DNA of 64,000 nucleotides from Balneola sp. (GTDB lineage Bacteria; Bacteroidota; Rhodothermia; Balneolales; Balneolaceae): NCBI GenBank assembly GCA_028284195.1, contig JANQSE010000006.1, positions 1 to 64,000 of the forward strand, read 5' to 3'. Shown piece by piece: positions 20,869 to 33,425 of this stretch (position 1 is its first letter; each line of letters starts with the position of its first letter). The notes under the pieces were generated by a model. It saw only the letters and a program-made list of their open reading frames with translations, ran no database searches and was not told where the DNA came from. The position numbers and the translations under genes were made by a program.

Positions 20869-21627
20869 ATGACTTTCGCTAATATTACCAAGAACGAACT
20901 GCAATCAGCACTAAATAGTACTAAACCGGTAACTGAAGGTTTACAAAACATCCGGCTATTATTTGTACCTACACATATTGATCCGAATAACCCGGAGGAA
21001 CTAACCTCTATATATAGGAATGTTTGTAACGCCGAATATAACACACTGGTAGTAGTTGAATCTTATAAAGGAGAGTTGGAAAAAAAACTTAGCATCCCTT
21101 CAAACCAAACGTTTGAAACCCCTTTTGGTGAGGTACCGGTTGACGACAAAATACGTAATGAGCTATGTGATGAAGAAGATGATTTCTTTATTAGTGATGG
21201 AGGAATGAGCGATAAGATGGCTCTTTACACTCAATTGATGATGATGCAGGCCTGCCAGGAAGATTTTGAAGTGGTAAGTATCCAGATTGGAGATTATGAC
21301 CCTGCTATTGTTAAAGAACTTGCTTTTGCTTTAGATGAATTGTTCCGTTCCCGAAATGCGCTTTTAGTGTTTTGCTGTGATTTGCCAAGCTCAGATTCTG
21401 AAGAACTTGAGAAACTTAAAGGTTTGATTGATTCGAATAATGAATCGGGCTTGCACCATTATCTAAACAGTAAGGAAAAGAAAGTGGAAGGTGCCCGTGC
21501 TTTTATGACAGGGATCCTGATCTCAAAATATTGGGGCCTGAATGTTTGGTTTACACCTGTTAATGAAAAAACTACGTACACAGGCGGTTTTGCGTATGTT
21601 CCTGTGGGTGAGATGGCCCATTCATGA
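20869..21627 (+). CDS. Possible Memo-like (AmmeMemoRadiSam system B) protein
   Basis: Overall layout (VVVESYKG, PFGEVPVDDKIRNEL, GFAYVP) suggests Memo family; weak by eye. Confidence 0.45.
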   Translation: MTFANITKNELQSALNSTKPVTEGLQNIRLLFVPTHIDPNNPEELTSIYRNVCNAEYNTLVVVESYKGELEKKLSIPSNQTFETPFGEVPVDDKIRNELCDEEDDFFISDGGMSDKMALYTQLMMMQACQEDFEVVSIQIGDYDPAIVKELAFALDELFRSRNALLVFCCDLPSSDSEELEKLKGLIDSNNESGLHHYLNSKEKKVEGARAFMTGILISKYWGLNVWFTPVNEKTTYTGGFAYVPVGEMAHS

Positions 21628-22436
21628 ACAAACCATCGGTAACCATTTTTGGGCTGGGCAGGGTTGGCTTTGTATTAAAGAAAGCCTTAGAAGATTCCGG
21701 TTACCAAATTAAATCAACGTATTCCCGAAACGAGTTTCCCAAATCAATGCGAGATTTTGGGGAGATAGTATTTTTAGCAGTTCCAGATAAGGAAGTTGAA
21801 AGGCTTGCTCAAAAAATAGCTTACACCTTTTCAAATTTGGAGGAAAAAGTTTTTGTGCATTGTTCGGGGGCTTTAAGTTCTTTGGTGTTACATGGCACCA
21901 AAAAGAATGGCGCAGAGGTTGCTTCATTTCATCCTCTTAAAGCAGTTACCGGTAATCAATCAAGTTTTCGTGGCTCCTGGTTTGATATTGAGGGAGATTC
22001 GAAAGCAGTAAACATGTTGAATGTGATAGCTTCAGATCTAAAAGCATTCAGTTTCGATATTCTTTCTGAATCAAAACCATTGTTGCATGCTGCTGCTGTG
22101 GTTTCATCAAACTACTTGGTTACTTTAATGAAGCTGGCAGTGGATATTTCTACTGAAGCTGGAATTGAAAAAAGCACAGCACTTAAAGCATTATTGAGTT
22201 TGGCTGAATCCTCAATTAGCAATATTAAAGAAAATGGTTTGGAAGATGCCTTAACGGGGCCAATTTCGCGAGGTGATGTAGAAACTATCGAACAGCACAT
22301 CATGGAGCTTAATAATCATCCTGAACTGCTGAAACACTACAAAAGCCTGGGAACATATACGTTATCGCTTGCCAAAGATCTGAGTGAAGAAAAGCACACC
22401 AAGCTGAAAGAGATTTTAAAAGATGGCAAAACCTGA
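21624..22436 (+). CDS. Rossmann-like/DUF2520 domain protein
   Basis: VTIFGLGRVGFVLKKALEDSGY, VFVHCSGALSS, SFHPLKAV. Confidence 0.8.
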   Translation: MNKPSVTIFGLGRVGFVLKKALEDSGYQIKSTYSRNEFPKSMRDFGEIVFLAVPDKEVERLAQKIAYTFSNLEEKVFVHCSGALSSLVLHGTKKNGAEVASFHPLKAVTGNQSSFRGSWFDIEGDSKAVNMLNVIASDLKAFSFDILSESKPLLHAAAVVSSNYLVTLMKLAVDISTEAGIEKSTALKALLSLAESSISNIKENGLEDALTGPISRGDVETIEQHIMELNNHPELLKHYKSLGTYTLSLAKDLSEEKHTKLKEILKDGKT

Positions 22437-22764
22437 TACAAAAGATTTTTATCAAAAAGTGTATGAAGTTGTAGCTAAAATTCCTGAAGGCAGAGTAACT
22501 TCCTACGGTGTAATTGCAGGGTACCTTGGAGTTGAATCGGGTGCAAGAATGGTGGGCTATGCACTCAATAATTACGATCCGGTTGAATTGGGTTACCACA
22601 TTCCAGCGCACAGAGTATTGAATAGGTTAGGGCAGCTAACTGGCAGGGCTTTTTTCGAGGATGATTCAATGAGAGAACGACTGGAGCAAGAGGGGGTAGA
22701 ATTTGTAGCAGAATACACCGTTAATTTTGAAAAACATTTTTGGAATCCGTTCGATGAACTCTAA
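22423..22764 (+). CDS. Alkyltransferase-like (ATL, MGMT family) protein
   Basis: KIPEGRVTSYGVIAGYLG...IPAHRVLN; Ala in place of the catalytic Cys of PCHR. Confidence 0.85.
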   Translation: MAKPDTKDFYQKVYEVVAKIPEGRVTSYGVIAGYLGVESGARMVGYALNNYDPVELGYHIPAHRVLNRLGQLTGRAFFEDDSMRERLEQEGVEFVAEYTVNFEKHFWNPFDEL

Positions 22765-22785
22765 CTTTGAGTTTTAATTTCACGC

Positions 22786-23388
22786 ATGATAAAAACAGGC
22801 TTTTTCTTTCTAATTCTGTTTGGTTTTTCGGTCTCTGGCTTTGCTCAATCAGTTTTGTCAATCGGGGAAACCGCGCCCATGGCTGATCAATCGGTTGAAG
22901 ATGTAAACAGCCGTTCGGTAAATCTTTCTCAAATAACCCAGACGAACGGTTTACTTGTGGTTTTTTCCGGGAATACATGTCCTTGGGTTACACGCTGGGA
23001 AGAAAGGCTTAAATCCATTGCATCAACTGCCCGTTCAAGTCAAATTGGGATGATTGTGCTAAACCCAAATGAGAGAATTCGAGGTCGGGGAGAGTCGATT
23101 GCAGATATGAAAAGACGGCATACCAAAAGAAACTACAATTTTGTATATGCATTGGATAAAGACCATATACTCGCAGATGCCTTTGGAGCGACTAAAACCC
23201 CTGAGGTATTTTTATTTGATGGAAATATGAAATTGGTATATAAAGGCACTATTGATGATAATCCTAATGATGCCGGCAGGGTTGAGCATAATTATCTTCA
23301 AGATGCAGTTGATGCATTGTTAACCGAAGAATCGATTTCAAACCCATATACAGAAGTTAAAGGTTGCCCGATAAAGCGAATACAGTAA
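22786..23388 (+). CDS. Thioredoxin-like/redoxin family secreted protein
   Basis: Signal peptide; AhpC/TSA-like fold segment with SGNTCPWVTRWEERL, ALDKDHILADAFGATKTPEVFLFD. Confidence 0.8.
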   Translation: MIKTGFFFLILFGFSVSGFAQSVLSIGETAPMADQSVEDVNSRSVNLSQITQTNGLLVVFSGNTCPWVTRWEERLKSIASTARSSQIGMIVLNPNERIRGRGESIADMKRRHTKRNYNFVYALDKDHILADAFGATKTPEVFLFDGNMKLVYKGTIDDNPNDAGRVEHNYLQDAVDALLTEESISNPYTEVKGCPIKRIQ

Positions 23389-23416
23389 TTATCTAAAAAA
23401 ACCAGTATTTTTGATT

Positions 23417-23440
23417 GGCTCGTGTTTTCGAGCCTTTTTT
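23417..23440 (+). terminator. Intrinsic terminator
   Basis: GGCTCG-tgtttt-CGAGCCTTTTTT. Confidence 0.82.
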
Positions 23441-23477
23441 ATTTCATAACCTAACCTAACCTAATCAAATCAGCTTA

Positions 23478-23861
23478 ATGCCTACGTGGACATTACATAC
23501 AGAATTCAAATTTGATGCTGCTCATTATATTGATGGCTACAATGGCAAATGCGGCCGTATGCATGGCCACTCTTATAAGGTGAAAGTTACAGCACAATCG
23601 AACAAGCTCAATCCATCTGCATATCTGGATACAGATGACATGGTGTGCGATTTCAAAGAATTGAAATGGGCTGCTAAAGATTCAGAAAAAGGCGGGCTCG
23701 ATCACAGTTTTTTAAATGATTTGATGGAGGTTAACACTACAGCAGAACGAATAGCCGAGTATATCCACAAAGAAACAATGAAGAGAATTCCTCAAGACAT
23801 AGAACTGACCGTAACGGTTTGGGAGACGGAAACCTGTTGGGTGGAATATTCGGATCAATAA
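23478..23861 (+). CDS. queD: 6-carboxytetrahydropterin synthase
   Basis: FKFDAAHYIDGYNGKCGRMHGHSYKV zinc/active site motif. Confidence 0.92.
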   Translation: MPTWTLHTEFKFDAAHYIDGYNGKCGRMHGHSYKVKVTAQSNKLNPSAYLDTDDMVCDFKELKWAAKDSEKGGLDHSFLNDLMEVNTTAERIAEYIHKETMKRIPQDIELTVTVWETETCWVEYSDQ

Positions 23862-23940
23862 TGACGTTCCGTATTTTATCATCCTGAACTCGTTTTCTAA
23901 AGGAATACCATGGCAGGATCTCACGATTAAGCTTTGAACG

Positions 23941-24585
23941 ATGAATAAGCAATCAATTTCTTTAATAAATGATGCAGCTGATATTATGGATGTAGAATAC
24001 CCTATCATGGAACACTTTTATACCATTCAGGGAGAAGGAGTGCATACAGGGAAAGCTTCCTATTTTATAAGAACCGGTGGTTGCGATGTAGAATGCTGGT
24101 GGTGCGATGTGAAAGACAGCTGGGATGAAAGCAGACATCCTGCAATGAAAGTGGGAGAACTCGTAAAATATGCTAAAGAGAGTGGGGCACCCTTTGCAGT
24201 TATTACCGGGGGAGAACCTTTATTGCATAACCTGGATGCGTTGACTACCGCTCTGCAAAAAGCCGGATTGAAAACACATATTGAAACAAGCGGTTCATCA
24301 CCCTTTAGTGGAAACTTTGATTGGGTTACCCTTTCTCCAAAAAAGTTTAAACCGCCTGTTAAAGAAATGTATCCATTAGTGAATGAACTGAAAGTGGTAG
24401 TACTCAGAAAAAATGATTTGAAATGGGCTGAACAACATGCTGCAAAATGTCCTGAGCATACAAAGTTATTACTCCAGCCGGAATGGGATACCCCGGAATC
24501 TGTTCCGTTAATTGTTGAATATGTAAAAGAAAATCCAAAATGGGGGATTAGTTTACAAACTCATAAATATTTGAGGGTTCCATAA
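23941..24585 (+). CDS. queE: 7-carboxy-7-deazaguanine synthase
   Basis: FYTIQGEGVHTGKASYFIRTGGCDVECWWCDVKDSW. Confidence 0.92.
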   Translation: MNKQSISLINDAADIMDVEYPIMEHFYTIQGEGVHTGKASYFIRTGGCDVECWWCDVKDSWDESRHPAMKVGELVKYAKESGAPFAVITGGEPLLHNLDALTTALQKAGLKTHIETSGSSPFSGNFDWVTLSPKKFKPPVKEMYPLVNELKVVVLRKNDLKWAEQHAAKCPEHTKLLLQPEWDTPESVPLIVEYVKENPKWGISLQTHKYLRVP

Positions 24586-25298
24586 TGAGCTTTGAGAGAT
24601 CCAGTGTAATAATAACCGGTGGCAGCAAAGGCATTGGTTTGTCCATCGCAAAAGTTTTTGCAGAAAAAACAAATCGTCCAATAGTGTTGGTGGCAAGAAC
24701 AGTCTCTGATCTGGAAAATGCCAAAAAGCAATGCCTTGAGTGGGGGGCTCCTAAAGTTGATATTATCTCTGTTGATATAAGCTCAGAAAAGGAAGTATCC
24801 CGGATTGATTTTGAAGGATTAAATCCGGGGGTTTTGATAAATAACGCAGGGGTTTTTCTATTCAAACCATTGTCAGAAACTTCAGGCGAAGAATTTGAAA
24901 GGCAGTACAAGTTGAATACATTTTCTGCCTTTAATCTTACAAAAACGGTGTTACCGGAGCTAAAGAAGAAGGAGAGAGGCTTAATTGTTAATATTTGCTC
25001 CCAGGCATCTCTAAAAGGTTATGGAGACAGCGGAGCCTACACAATGAGCAAACATGCTGTTTTGGGTTATACACGTTCTCTTCGCAAAGAATTGATGCAA
25101 ACTAAGATTGCAGTATCCGCCATTAACCTGGGACAAACTTATTCCACTTCCTGGAAAGAAGTGGATGTAGATCCCGATAAACTTATTGATCCTGAAGATG
25201 TAGGCCGATTAATCGTTTCGCTTACAGAACTATCCCCACAAAGTGTTGCCGAAGAAATAATTCTGATGCCTCAGGGTGGAGAAGTAAATCCGATGTGA
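24585..25298 (+). CDS. SDR family oxidoreductase
   Basis: ITGGSKGIGLSIAK, NNAGVF, YTMSKHAVLG. Confidence 0.9.
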   Translation: MSFERSSVIITGGSKGIGLSIAKVFAEKTNRPIVLVARTVSDLENAKKQCLEWGAPKVDIISVDISSEKEVSRIDFEGLNPGVLINNAGVFLFKPLSETSGEEFERQYKLNTFSAFNLTKTVLPELKKKERGLIVNICSQASLKGYGDSGAYTMSKHAVLGYTRSLRKELMQTKIAVSAINLGQTYSTSWKEVDVDPDKLIDPEDVGRLIVSLTELSPQSVAEEIILMPQGGEVNPM

Positions 25299-25302
25299 TC
25301 GT

Positions 25303-27093
25303 TTACTTTTCTTTTTGATCAAAAATATAGCCATTCTGCTCGGCATGTTCCTCAACAGTGCCTAAGCCTAAGGCTTTTCTTCTTTCGTTTACATCACCAA
25401 CGTCTTTGATCTTATAAATTCTATACTTCTGTTGAGGTTCGTCCCAAACAGCCTGAGTGCCATAAATTTGAGGTTCTCCTTTTTTCATAAGCACTCTGTC
25501 TTTTAAAAATGCCAAATGCCACCCGGGCGATTCTCCGTCTGTAACCGATTCTTCTAACAAGGGGAGATATTTTTCCTGAGTTTCTAAATCTGCATGCTGA
25601 ATGGTGAGCCAAATTGCCTGATTTGCTTTGTCTCCAACTCTGCTTTTACCTACCCAACCGTGAGTTTCAACAAAATCAATGAGCTTTTTAACGGTTATGG
25701 AATCCTGTTGGTTAATGAGCGACCAAATGTAGGTGTACTCAGCAGATTCTCGGCCAAATTTTTTCACTACATCAGGAAGCAATAGCCTTAGCGTTTGGTC
25801 TTCAACGCTAAAGGATTCTAATTCTAAAGCAAGCAGGCTGTCCGTTTTTGCAACAGATTCAATTTTTTCTTTGAGTACTAAAATCCCTTTTTCAAGGATT
25901 TCATCCTTCTCAGTTGATGTTTGTTTTACATAGTAGTGGGGAATATATCTTTCTCTGGCTGTACCGTTCGCGTGAAATAATTCAATAGCAGGCATAGAAA
26001 AACCAAATGTTTGGTTTGGCAAAGAGTAATTGAACACTTCCCCAGCCAGCCTTCTCATTTCAGTACCTACAACAGCAGCCCTTTGCATGGCTTCGAGCCC
26101 AATGGTAAGCCCTTCTCCCATACTTGCCGTCCATCTTCCAACCAATATTACAACAGGCTTTTTATACTGTACACCTCTGGGGCTTGCGTATTCAACCCAG
26201 CTTTGCACAACCTCAGGTTGATTATCCCAGCTTTCGTGTGGATGCAGGTGTTTTTGGTAAGGAAGTTCAGAATCAATAAATCTACTCATTATACCCCGGG
26301 CTACGTACGTATTACCACCATTAATGGTGTTTCTTAAATCTAAAATCAGTCCTTCAGTATCCATGAGTTTTTCTAAAGCCCAATCGAATTCTGAAATGAC
26401 AGTATTCTGGCCTAAAGAATTATTGATCCTGATTATACCAATTCCGTTTTCAATTCTTGAGTTAAGAAAACCAGAATTATTTTTGAACTCCATCTTATCT
26501 AAATCAAATTCAAACTCATCGCCGTTTTGCTTTTTAAGGGTAAGAATTCTTGGTTCATTATATTTGCCTGCTACTATTTTATTAGCAATCCATTTCCTGG
26601 TTTCAGGAGCAGTTTTATTGTTGCAGCTAGTTGGGAAAGCATTGATTGCATCATCAAAAGGAACACCATTAAACTTTAGTATTTCAGAGCCAAGAATGTT
26701 TTCGGATATCAGGTCTATTTGGCTTTGCCATAGGTTTGAAATTACTGGTTTATTTTTCTCATTGTATGATAGAAACACAGGGGCATAAAGACGGTATGAA
26801 TAACTCGTGTTTGTATTTAATATGAAATGACTGTCGTAGAACTCTGCAATTAGATATTCGAAGAATAGTACTACATCTACGATATTATTGATTTGTTCAA
26901 TTTTTGAAGAGTAATGGTCTTCTATACATTTGAGATCCGTATTCTTCTGGTTTAAATACACATAATCTTTTGATATATCATTAAGGATTTCTTTCAAATC
27001 TTCCTTAATTAAAGACCTGTCAATAGTGTTACTTTGAGACTGGGTTTTAAAAGTGAAAAGTAACAAGAGTGCTGAAACAAATAATTTCTTCAT
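25303..27093 (-). CDS. S41 family peptidase
   Basis: Signal peptide; GLILDLRNTINGGNTYVARGIMSRF, VVILVGRWTASMGEGLTIGLEAM. Confidence 0.8.
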   Translation of the reverse strand: MKKLFVSALLLLFTFKTQSQSNTIDRSLIKEDLKEILNDISKDYVYLNQKNTDLKCIEDHYSSKIEQINNIVDVVLFFEYLIAEFYDSHFILNTNTSYSYRLYAPVFLSYNEKNKPVISNLWQSQIDLISENILGSEILKFNGVPFDDAINAFPTSCNNKTAPETRKWIANKIVAGKYNEPRILTLKKQNGDEFEFDLDKMEFKNNSGFLNSRIENGIGIIRINNSLGQNTVISEFDWALEKLMDTEGLILDLRNTINGGNTYVARGIMSRFIDSELPYQKHLHPHESWDNQPEVVQSWVEYASPRGVQYKKPVVILVGRWTASMGEGLTIGLEAMQRAAVVGTEMRRLAGEVFNYSLPNQTFGFSMPAIELFHANGTARERYIPHYYVKQTSTEKDEILEKGILVLKEKIESVAKTDSLLALELESFSVEDQTLRLLLPDVVKKFGRESAEYTYIWSLINQQDSITVKKLIDFVETHGWVGKSRVGDKANQAIWLTIQHADLETQEKYLPLLEESVTDGESPGWHLAFLKDRVLMKKGEPQIYGTQAVWDEPQQKYRIYKIKDVGDVNERRKALGLGTVEEHAEQNGYIFDQKEK

Positions 27094-27339
27094 TTATGGA
27101 TCGGGATTGTAAATGATTAAAAGGCGAAGCTCACGAACATAGTAAGCATATGTTTCAAAAATTTTTTGTTGAAAGAGGGGTAAACTCTTAGTAGATGCAA
27201 AAAAGAAAAGAGTTTTTATTAATCAGATAAATAGGTAAGATTTTTCTCCCACCTTACTGGCTATCGGGGCTGTGATCTAAGTGACTTCTCCATCTATCAT
27301 TGAGCCTGTGTTGACAGACAAATTCAGGACGATCATGAT

Positions 27340-29634
<2,295 letters not shown>

Positions 29635-29786
29635 TTAAGAGTACTCCAGCTAAGAATTATCGATTGCCGGCAATGATTATAATTGATAACTGATCCACTG
29701 ATAATTGTTCATTGATTATGTATATTCAACAATGATTGGCGGACAGATTCCGTTGGTTTCAAAAAGGTTAATAAACTTTCAGAGCC

Positions 29787-30002
29787 ATGCTTAAACCCAT
29801 GTTCGGCCACCGCCCGAAGCCAAAGAAATTCGACTTACCATTGCGCTACTATGATCCTGAACAGGAAGAACGGGAGCATGAACGGCGGAAGCGCAGGATC
29901 AAATTTCAAACACACAACCGAATAAAACCAAAACAGAATGTACGGGTGCTGGGGTTGGCGATATTGTTATCTTTGGTTATTTACATCATCACCGTTTTAT
30001 AA
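29787..30002 (+). CDS. Small basic single-TM protein
   Basis: 71 aa, MLKPMFGHRPKPKKFDLPLRYYDPEQEEREHERRKRRIKF plus C-terminal TM; directly upstream of mutL. Confidence 0.6.
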   Translation: MLKPMFGHRPKPKKFDLPLRYYDPEQEEREHERRKRRIKFQTHNRIKPKQNVRVLGLAILLSLVIYIITVL

Positions 30003-30017
30003 GAAAGGAATTTTTAG

Positions 30018-31856
30018 TTGAGCGAAACGCAGGAAGGCACTTCAATAATACATCAGTTACCACCGGAGATAAGTAACAAGATTGCGGCAGGGGAAGTGAT
30101 TCAGCGTCCGTCTTCTGTGGTTAAAGAGCTTCTTGATAATGCTATTGATGCGGGAGCTGATGAGATTAAAATTATTATAGAGCAAGCCGGAAGAACACTG
30201 ATCCAGGTTATTGATAACGGCTGTGGAATGAGCAACGAAGACCTTCCGCTTTGTTTTGAACGGCATGCTACGTCCAAAATCAGTTCGGTAGACGATCTTT
30301 TCCGAATTAAGACACTTGGATTCAGAGGAGAAGCCATGGCATCGATTGCATCCGTTTCTCAAATTGTAGTTCGGTCAAAAAGGGCGGAAGATGATAATGG
30401 CTGGGAGTTTGAAGTAGATGGAGGAGAGGAGAAAGTTGTTAAGCCTGTGGCAACTCAAAATGGTACTTCAATCTCGGTTCGAAACCTGTTTTTTAATGTT
30501 CCTGCCCGTCGGCAGTTCCTGAAAACGGATGTAACAGAACTTCGCCATATTTTAAGAACAGTTCAGTATGCCGCTTTGGCAAATACTAATATTGCTTTCC
30601 AGGTAGCGGCGGATGGAGAGGAAATTTACAATCTGTCTGTTCAAACTTTAAAAGAAAGAGTTTCAGCAATTTTTGGAGCCTCTTACAAAGCCAGCCTGAT
30701 TGAGTTTGAAGAGGAGACCAGTTATATAAAGATTTATGGATTTGCTTCTGATCCAAAACTGGCAAAAAAGAGCAGGGGGGAGCAGTTTTTATTCGTAAAC
30801 GGCCGTCCATTTCAACACAGGTATCTTACTCATGTGATATTAAGTTTGTACGATGCATGGACAAAGAATAACGAATATCCGTTTTATGCTTTGTTCTTCG
30901 AGATCGATCCTTCTAAAGTAGATGTGAATGTGCATCCATCTAAAATGGAAGTAAAATTCGAGGACGAACGAAGTGTGATTCAATTAGCCCGCTCGGTCGT
31001 GAACAGATCGTTGAACGAGCATTTCATGATTCCCAATATCCAAAGAGAAGACCCTACATTTCTGGGAGATAACGAAGGCAAAGGGTTCGATTCCGGGTTT
31101 AGCTTTAACATGCCCGATGTAAAACAAAGCGATAAAGGATTTCAGGTTCCATCCAGGATCAACCGCAACCCCGTTAAGGGAAGGGGCGATGAGTTTGGGA
31201 GTATGTTGTATGGAAGTTTTGATGCAAAACCCGCTTCTAAACAAGATTTTGATCCTGAACGTACGTTCGAATCAGGTTTGTCTAAAGTATCTGATGAGCA
31301 AGGATTTTTTCAGCTTCACAATACCTACATTATTACCCAAACCAGAACTGGGGTTTGTGTAATTGATCAGTATCTGGCTCATAAACGCATCCTTTTTGAA
31401 AAGGCCATTACGGCTACCGAATCAGCACTGCCAAGCACCCAACAGCTTCTTTTTGCCCAGACTATGGAGCTTTCGGCAAGTGATTATGCTCTTCTTCAGG
31501 AATTACATCCAATTTTACAGCAAATGGGTTTTTCGGTTCAGCTGCTGAGCGGAAATACAACAATGATAAACGGGGTTCCGGCCGATGTGGAGATCGGAAA
31601 TGAACAGGAGGTTCTTGTTGCAATGCTCCACCAATATCAGGAATTAGGCCAGAAATTAAACCTTGAAGCACGGGATAAAGTAGCAATTTCTTTTGCTTCG
31701 AAAGCAGCTATTCCAAGAGGAAAAAAGCTTACCTATGAAGAAATGGAAGCACTTGTGGATCAGCTTTTTGCTTGCGAACAACCGTATTTAGATCCCTTAA
31801 AAAAACCCACAATCGTTTATCTTTCGCTGGATGAGATACAATCGAGATTCAGGTAG
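30018..31856 (+). CDS. mutL: DNA mismatch repair endonuclease MutL
   Basis: IAAGEVIQRPSSVVKELLDNAIDAGA, DNGCGM, ATSKI, TLGFRGEAMASIASVS. Confidence 0.97.
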   Translation: MSETQEGTSIIHQLPPEISNKIAAGEVIQRPSSVVKELLDNAIDAGADEIKIIIEQAGRTLIQVIDNGCGMSNEDLPLCFERHATSKISSVDDLFRIKTLGFRGEAMASIASVSQIVVRSKRAEDDNGWEFEVDGGEEKVVKPVATQNGTSISVRNLFFNVPARRQFLKTDVTELRHILRTVQYAALANTNIAFQVAADGEEIYNLSVQTLKERVSAIFGASYKASLIEFEEETSYIKIYGFASDPKLAKKSRGEQFLFVNGRPFQHRYLTHVILSLYDAWTKNNEYPFYALFFEIDPSKVDVNVHPSKMEVKFEDERSVIQLARSVVNRSLNEHFMIPNIQREDPTFLGDNEGKGFDSGFSFNMPDVKQSDKGFQVPSRINRNPVKGRGDEFGSMLYGSFDAKPASKQDFDPERTFESGLSKVSDEQGFFQLHNTYIITQTRTGVCVIDQYLAHKRILFEKAITATESALPSTQQLLFAQTMELSASDYALLQELHPILQQMGFSVQLLSGNTTMINGVPADVEIGNEQEVLVAMLHQYQELGQKLNLEARDKVAISFASKAAIPRGKKLTYEEMEALVDQLFACEQPYLDPLKKPTIVYLSLDEIQSRFR

Positions 31857-31859
31857 TAC

Positions 31860-32969
31860 ATGAACATCTTAGCTATTGAGCCTTTTTACAGTGGATCGCA
31901 CAAAGCTTTTCTTAAAGGCTTAATACAGCATTCAAGCCATAAGATTATTCCAATCAAGCTGAATTACAAGGGTTGGAAGTGGAGAATGCATGGCGATTCT
32001 GTTACACTGGCTCAGCTTACCAATCAGGTGGAAGAGGATATCGAACTGTTGATGATAAGCAGTATGACGAACCTTCCGGCATTTATCGCGTTAACAAATC
32101 CAAGATTTTCGCATACTCCCAAGATCATGTACATGCATGATAACCAGTTTACACGCCCGATTCCTGAAGGGGAGAGCCGTGATCTAACGTTTTGCTACAT
32201 TAACTACCTGAGTATGCTGGTGGCAGATAAGCTGATTTTTAGTTCTCAGTTTCAGATCGATGATTTGATGGAGGCTTTACCAAAATTCCTGGATAATTAT
32301 CCCGATGACAAACACTACAATACGGTTGAACAAATCAGGGAAAAGAGTATAGTGCTTCAACCGGGTTTGGATTTAAAGCATTTCAACGATCAACCGGATA
32401 CCAGGTCAAAAAACAAAAATCCAGTCATTGTTTGGAATCAACGATGGCAGTTTGACCGGAATCCGGCTATGTTTTTCAGAGTGCTGAACCGGTTGAATGA
32501 TATTGATCTGAAGTTCGATCTGATTCTGGCAGGGGATACCAAACACGAAAAACCGGAAGAATTTGAAAAGGCGTGGCAGCGATATGGCACTCAGATTACG
32601 CATTTCGGCTATGTAGATGACAAAGAGAATTACAGCAAACTGCTGCATTCGGGAGATATTGTGGTTTCAACAGCGACTTATGAGTTCTTTTGTACTCCGA
32701 TTCTTGAAGCTGTTTACTGTGGTTGTCATCCTTTAGTACCTAATGCTTTGCATTATCCTGAGTTAATCCCTCAGTCTCTGCATAATCCTCTTTTGCATGC
32801 TCCTGTATTGTATGATACAGAAGATGATCTGTTTAAGTATATGCGGGATCTGTTGACAAAAAAGATTAAACCGCTTCCGAAATCTTCGCTCCAGAACATT
32901 AACAAGCATCTGGATTGGAATAAAAAGATCAAGGATTATGACCGGTTGTTTGAAGATACAATCAAATAA
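31860..32969 (+). CDS. tRNA-queuosine mannosyltransferase-like (GTDC1/QTMAN, DUF3524) glycosyltransferase
   Basis: MNILAIEPFYSGSHKAFLKGLIQHSSHKIIPIKLNYKGWKWRMHGDSVTLA. Confidence 0.82.
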   Translation: MNILAIEPFYSGSHKAFLKGLIQHSSHKIIPIKLNYKGWKWRMHGDSVTLAQLTNQVEEDIELLMISSMTNLPAFIALTNPRFSHTPKIMYMHDNQFTRPIPEGESRDLTFCYINYLSMLVADKLIFSSQFQIDDLMEALPKFLDNYPDDKHYNTVEQIREKSIVLQPGLDLKHFNDQPDTRSKNKNPVIVWNQRWQFDRNPAMFFRVLNRLNDIDLKFDLILAGDTKHEKPEEFEKAWQRYGTQITHFGYVDDKENYSKLLHSGDIVVSTATYEFFCTPILEAVYCGCHPLVPNALHYPELIPQSLHNPLLHAPVLYDTEDDLFKYMRDLLTKKIKPLPKSSLQNINKHLDWNKKIKDYDRLFEDTIK

Positions 32970-32972
32970 GCA

Positions 32973-33416
32973 TCAGGTCCCAAATTGCCTGATCTTGACC
33001 ATTGCTACAATCCCGCATAAAACCAGTATCTCATCTGTATGATCGGAGACTTGAAAAGAATCTCCACGGTATTTTTTTGAATAAATGATAGGTTGGTTCG
33101 AACGGTCAGATATTGTCCATCTGGTATAAAAGATATTGAGTTTCCAGATATAGGATTTGCCGAATAACTCAATTTTGGCTTTTGTTCGCATCATGTTAAA
33201 TCCAATGCTTCCGATCTGCTTTCGATTTTGCATATTTATTACAGTTATTGTGCGCAGACGCAGACCTTCCGTTTCAAAAAAGTACTTTTTTCCTGCTATT
33301 TCAACGTAAGAAGTGCCGGAGAATGGCTTATTTCTGATGTCTCCAACTAACTTATGGTCAAGAAAGAGATCGTAATCTACAAGCAGTTTTTCTTTTTTCC
33401 ATGACAGAACAGGCAT
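32973..33416 (-). CDS. Hypothetical protein
   Basis: 147 aa ORF between conserved neighbours; no motif recognised. Confidence 0.5.
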   Translation of the reverse strand: MPVLSWKKEKLLVDYDLFLDHKLVGDIRNKPFSGTSYVEIAGKKYFFETEGLRLRTITVINMQNRKQIGSIGFNMMRTKAKIELFGKSYIWKLNIFYTRWTISDRSNQPIIYSKKYRGDSFQVSDHTDEILVLCGIVAMVKIRQFGT

Positions 33417-33425
33417 AACAGAGAA

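Noticed and set aside
23446-23464. cctaacctaaccta telomere-like/attC-like repeat
   Set aside because: Only two to three short units, no paired inverted arm nearby, and it sits next to an ordinary terminator upstream of queD.
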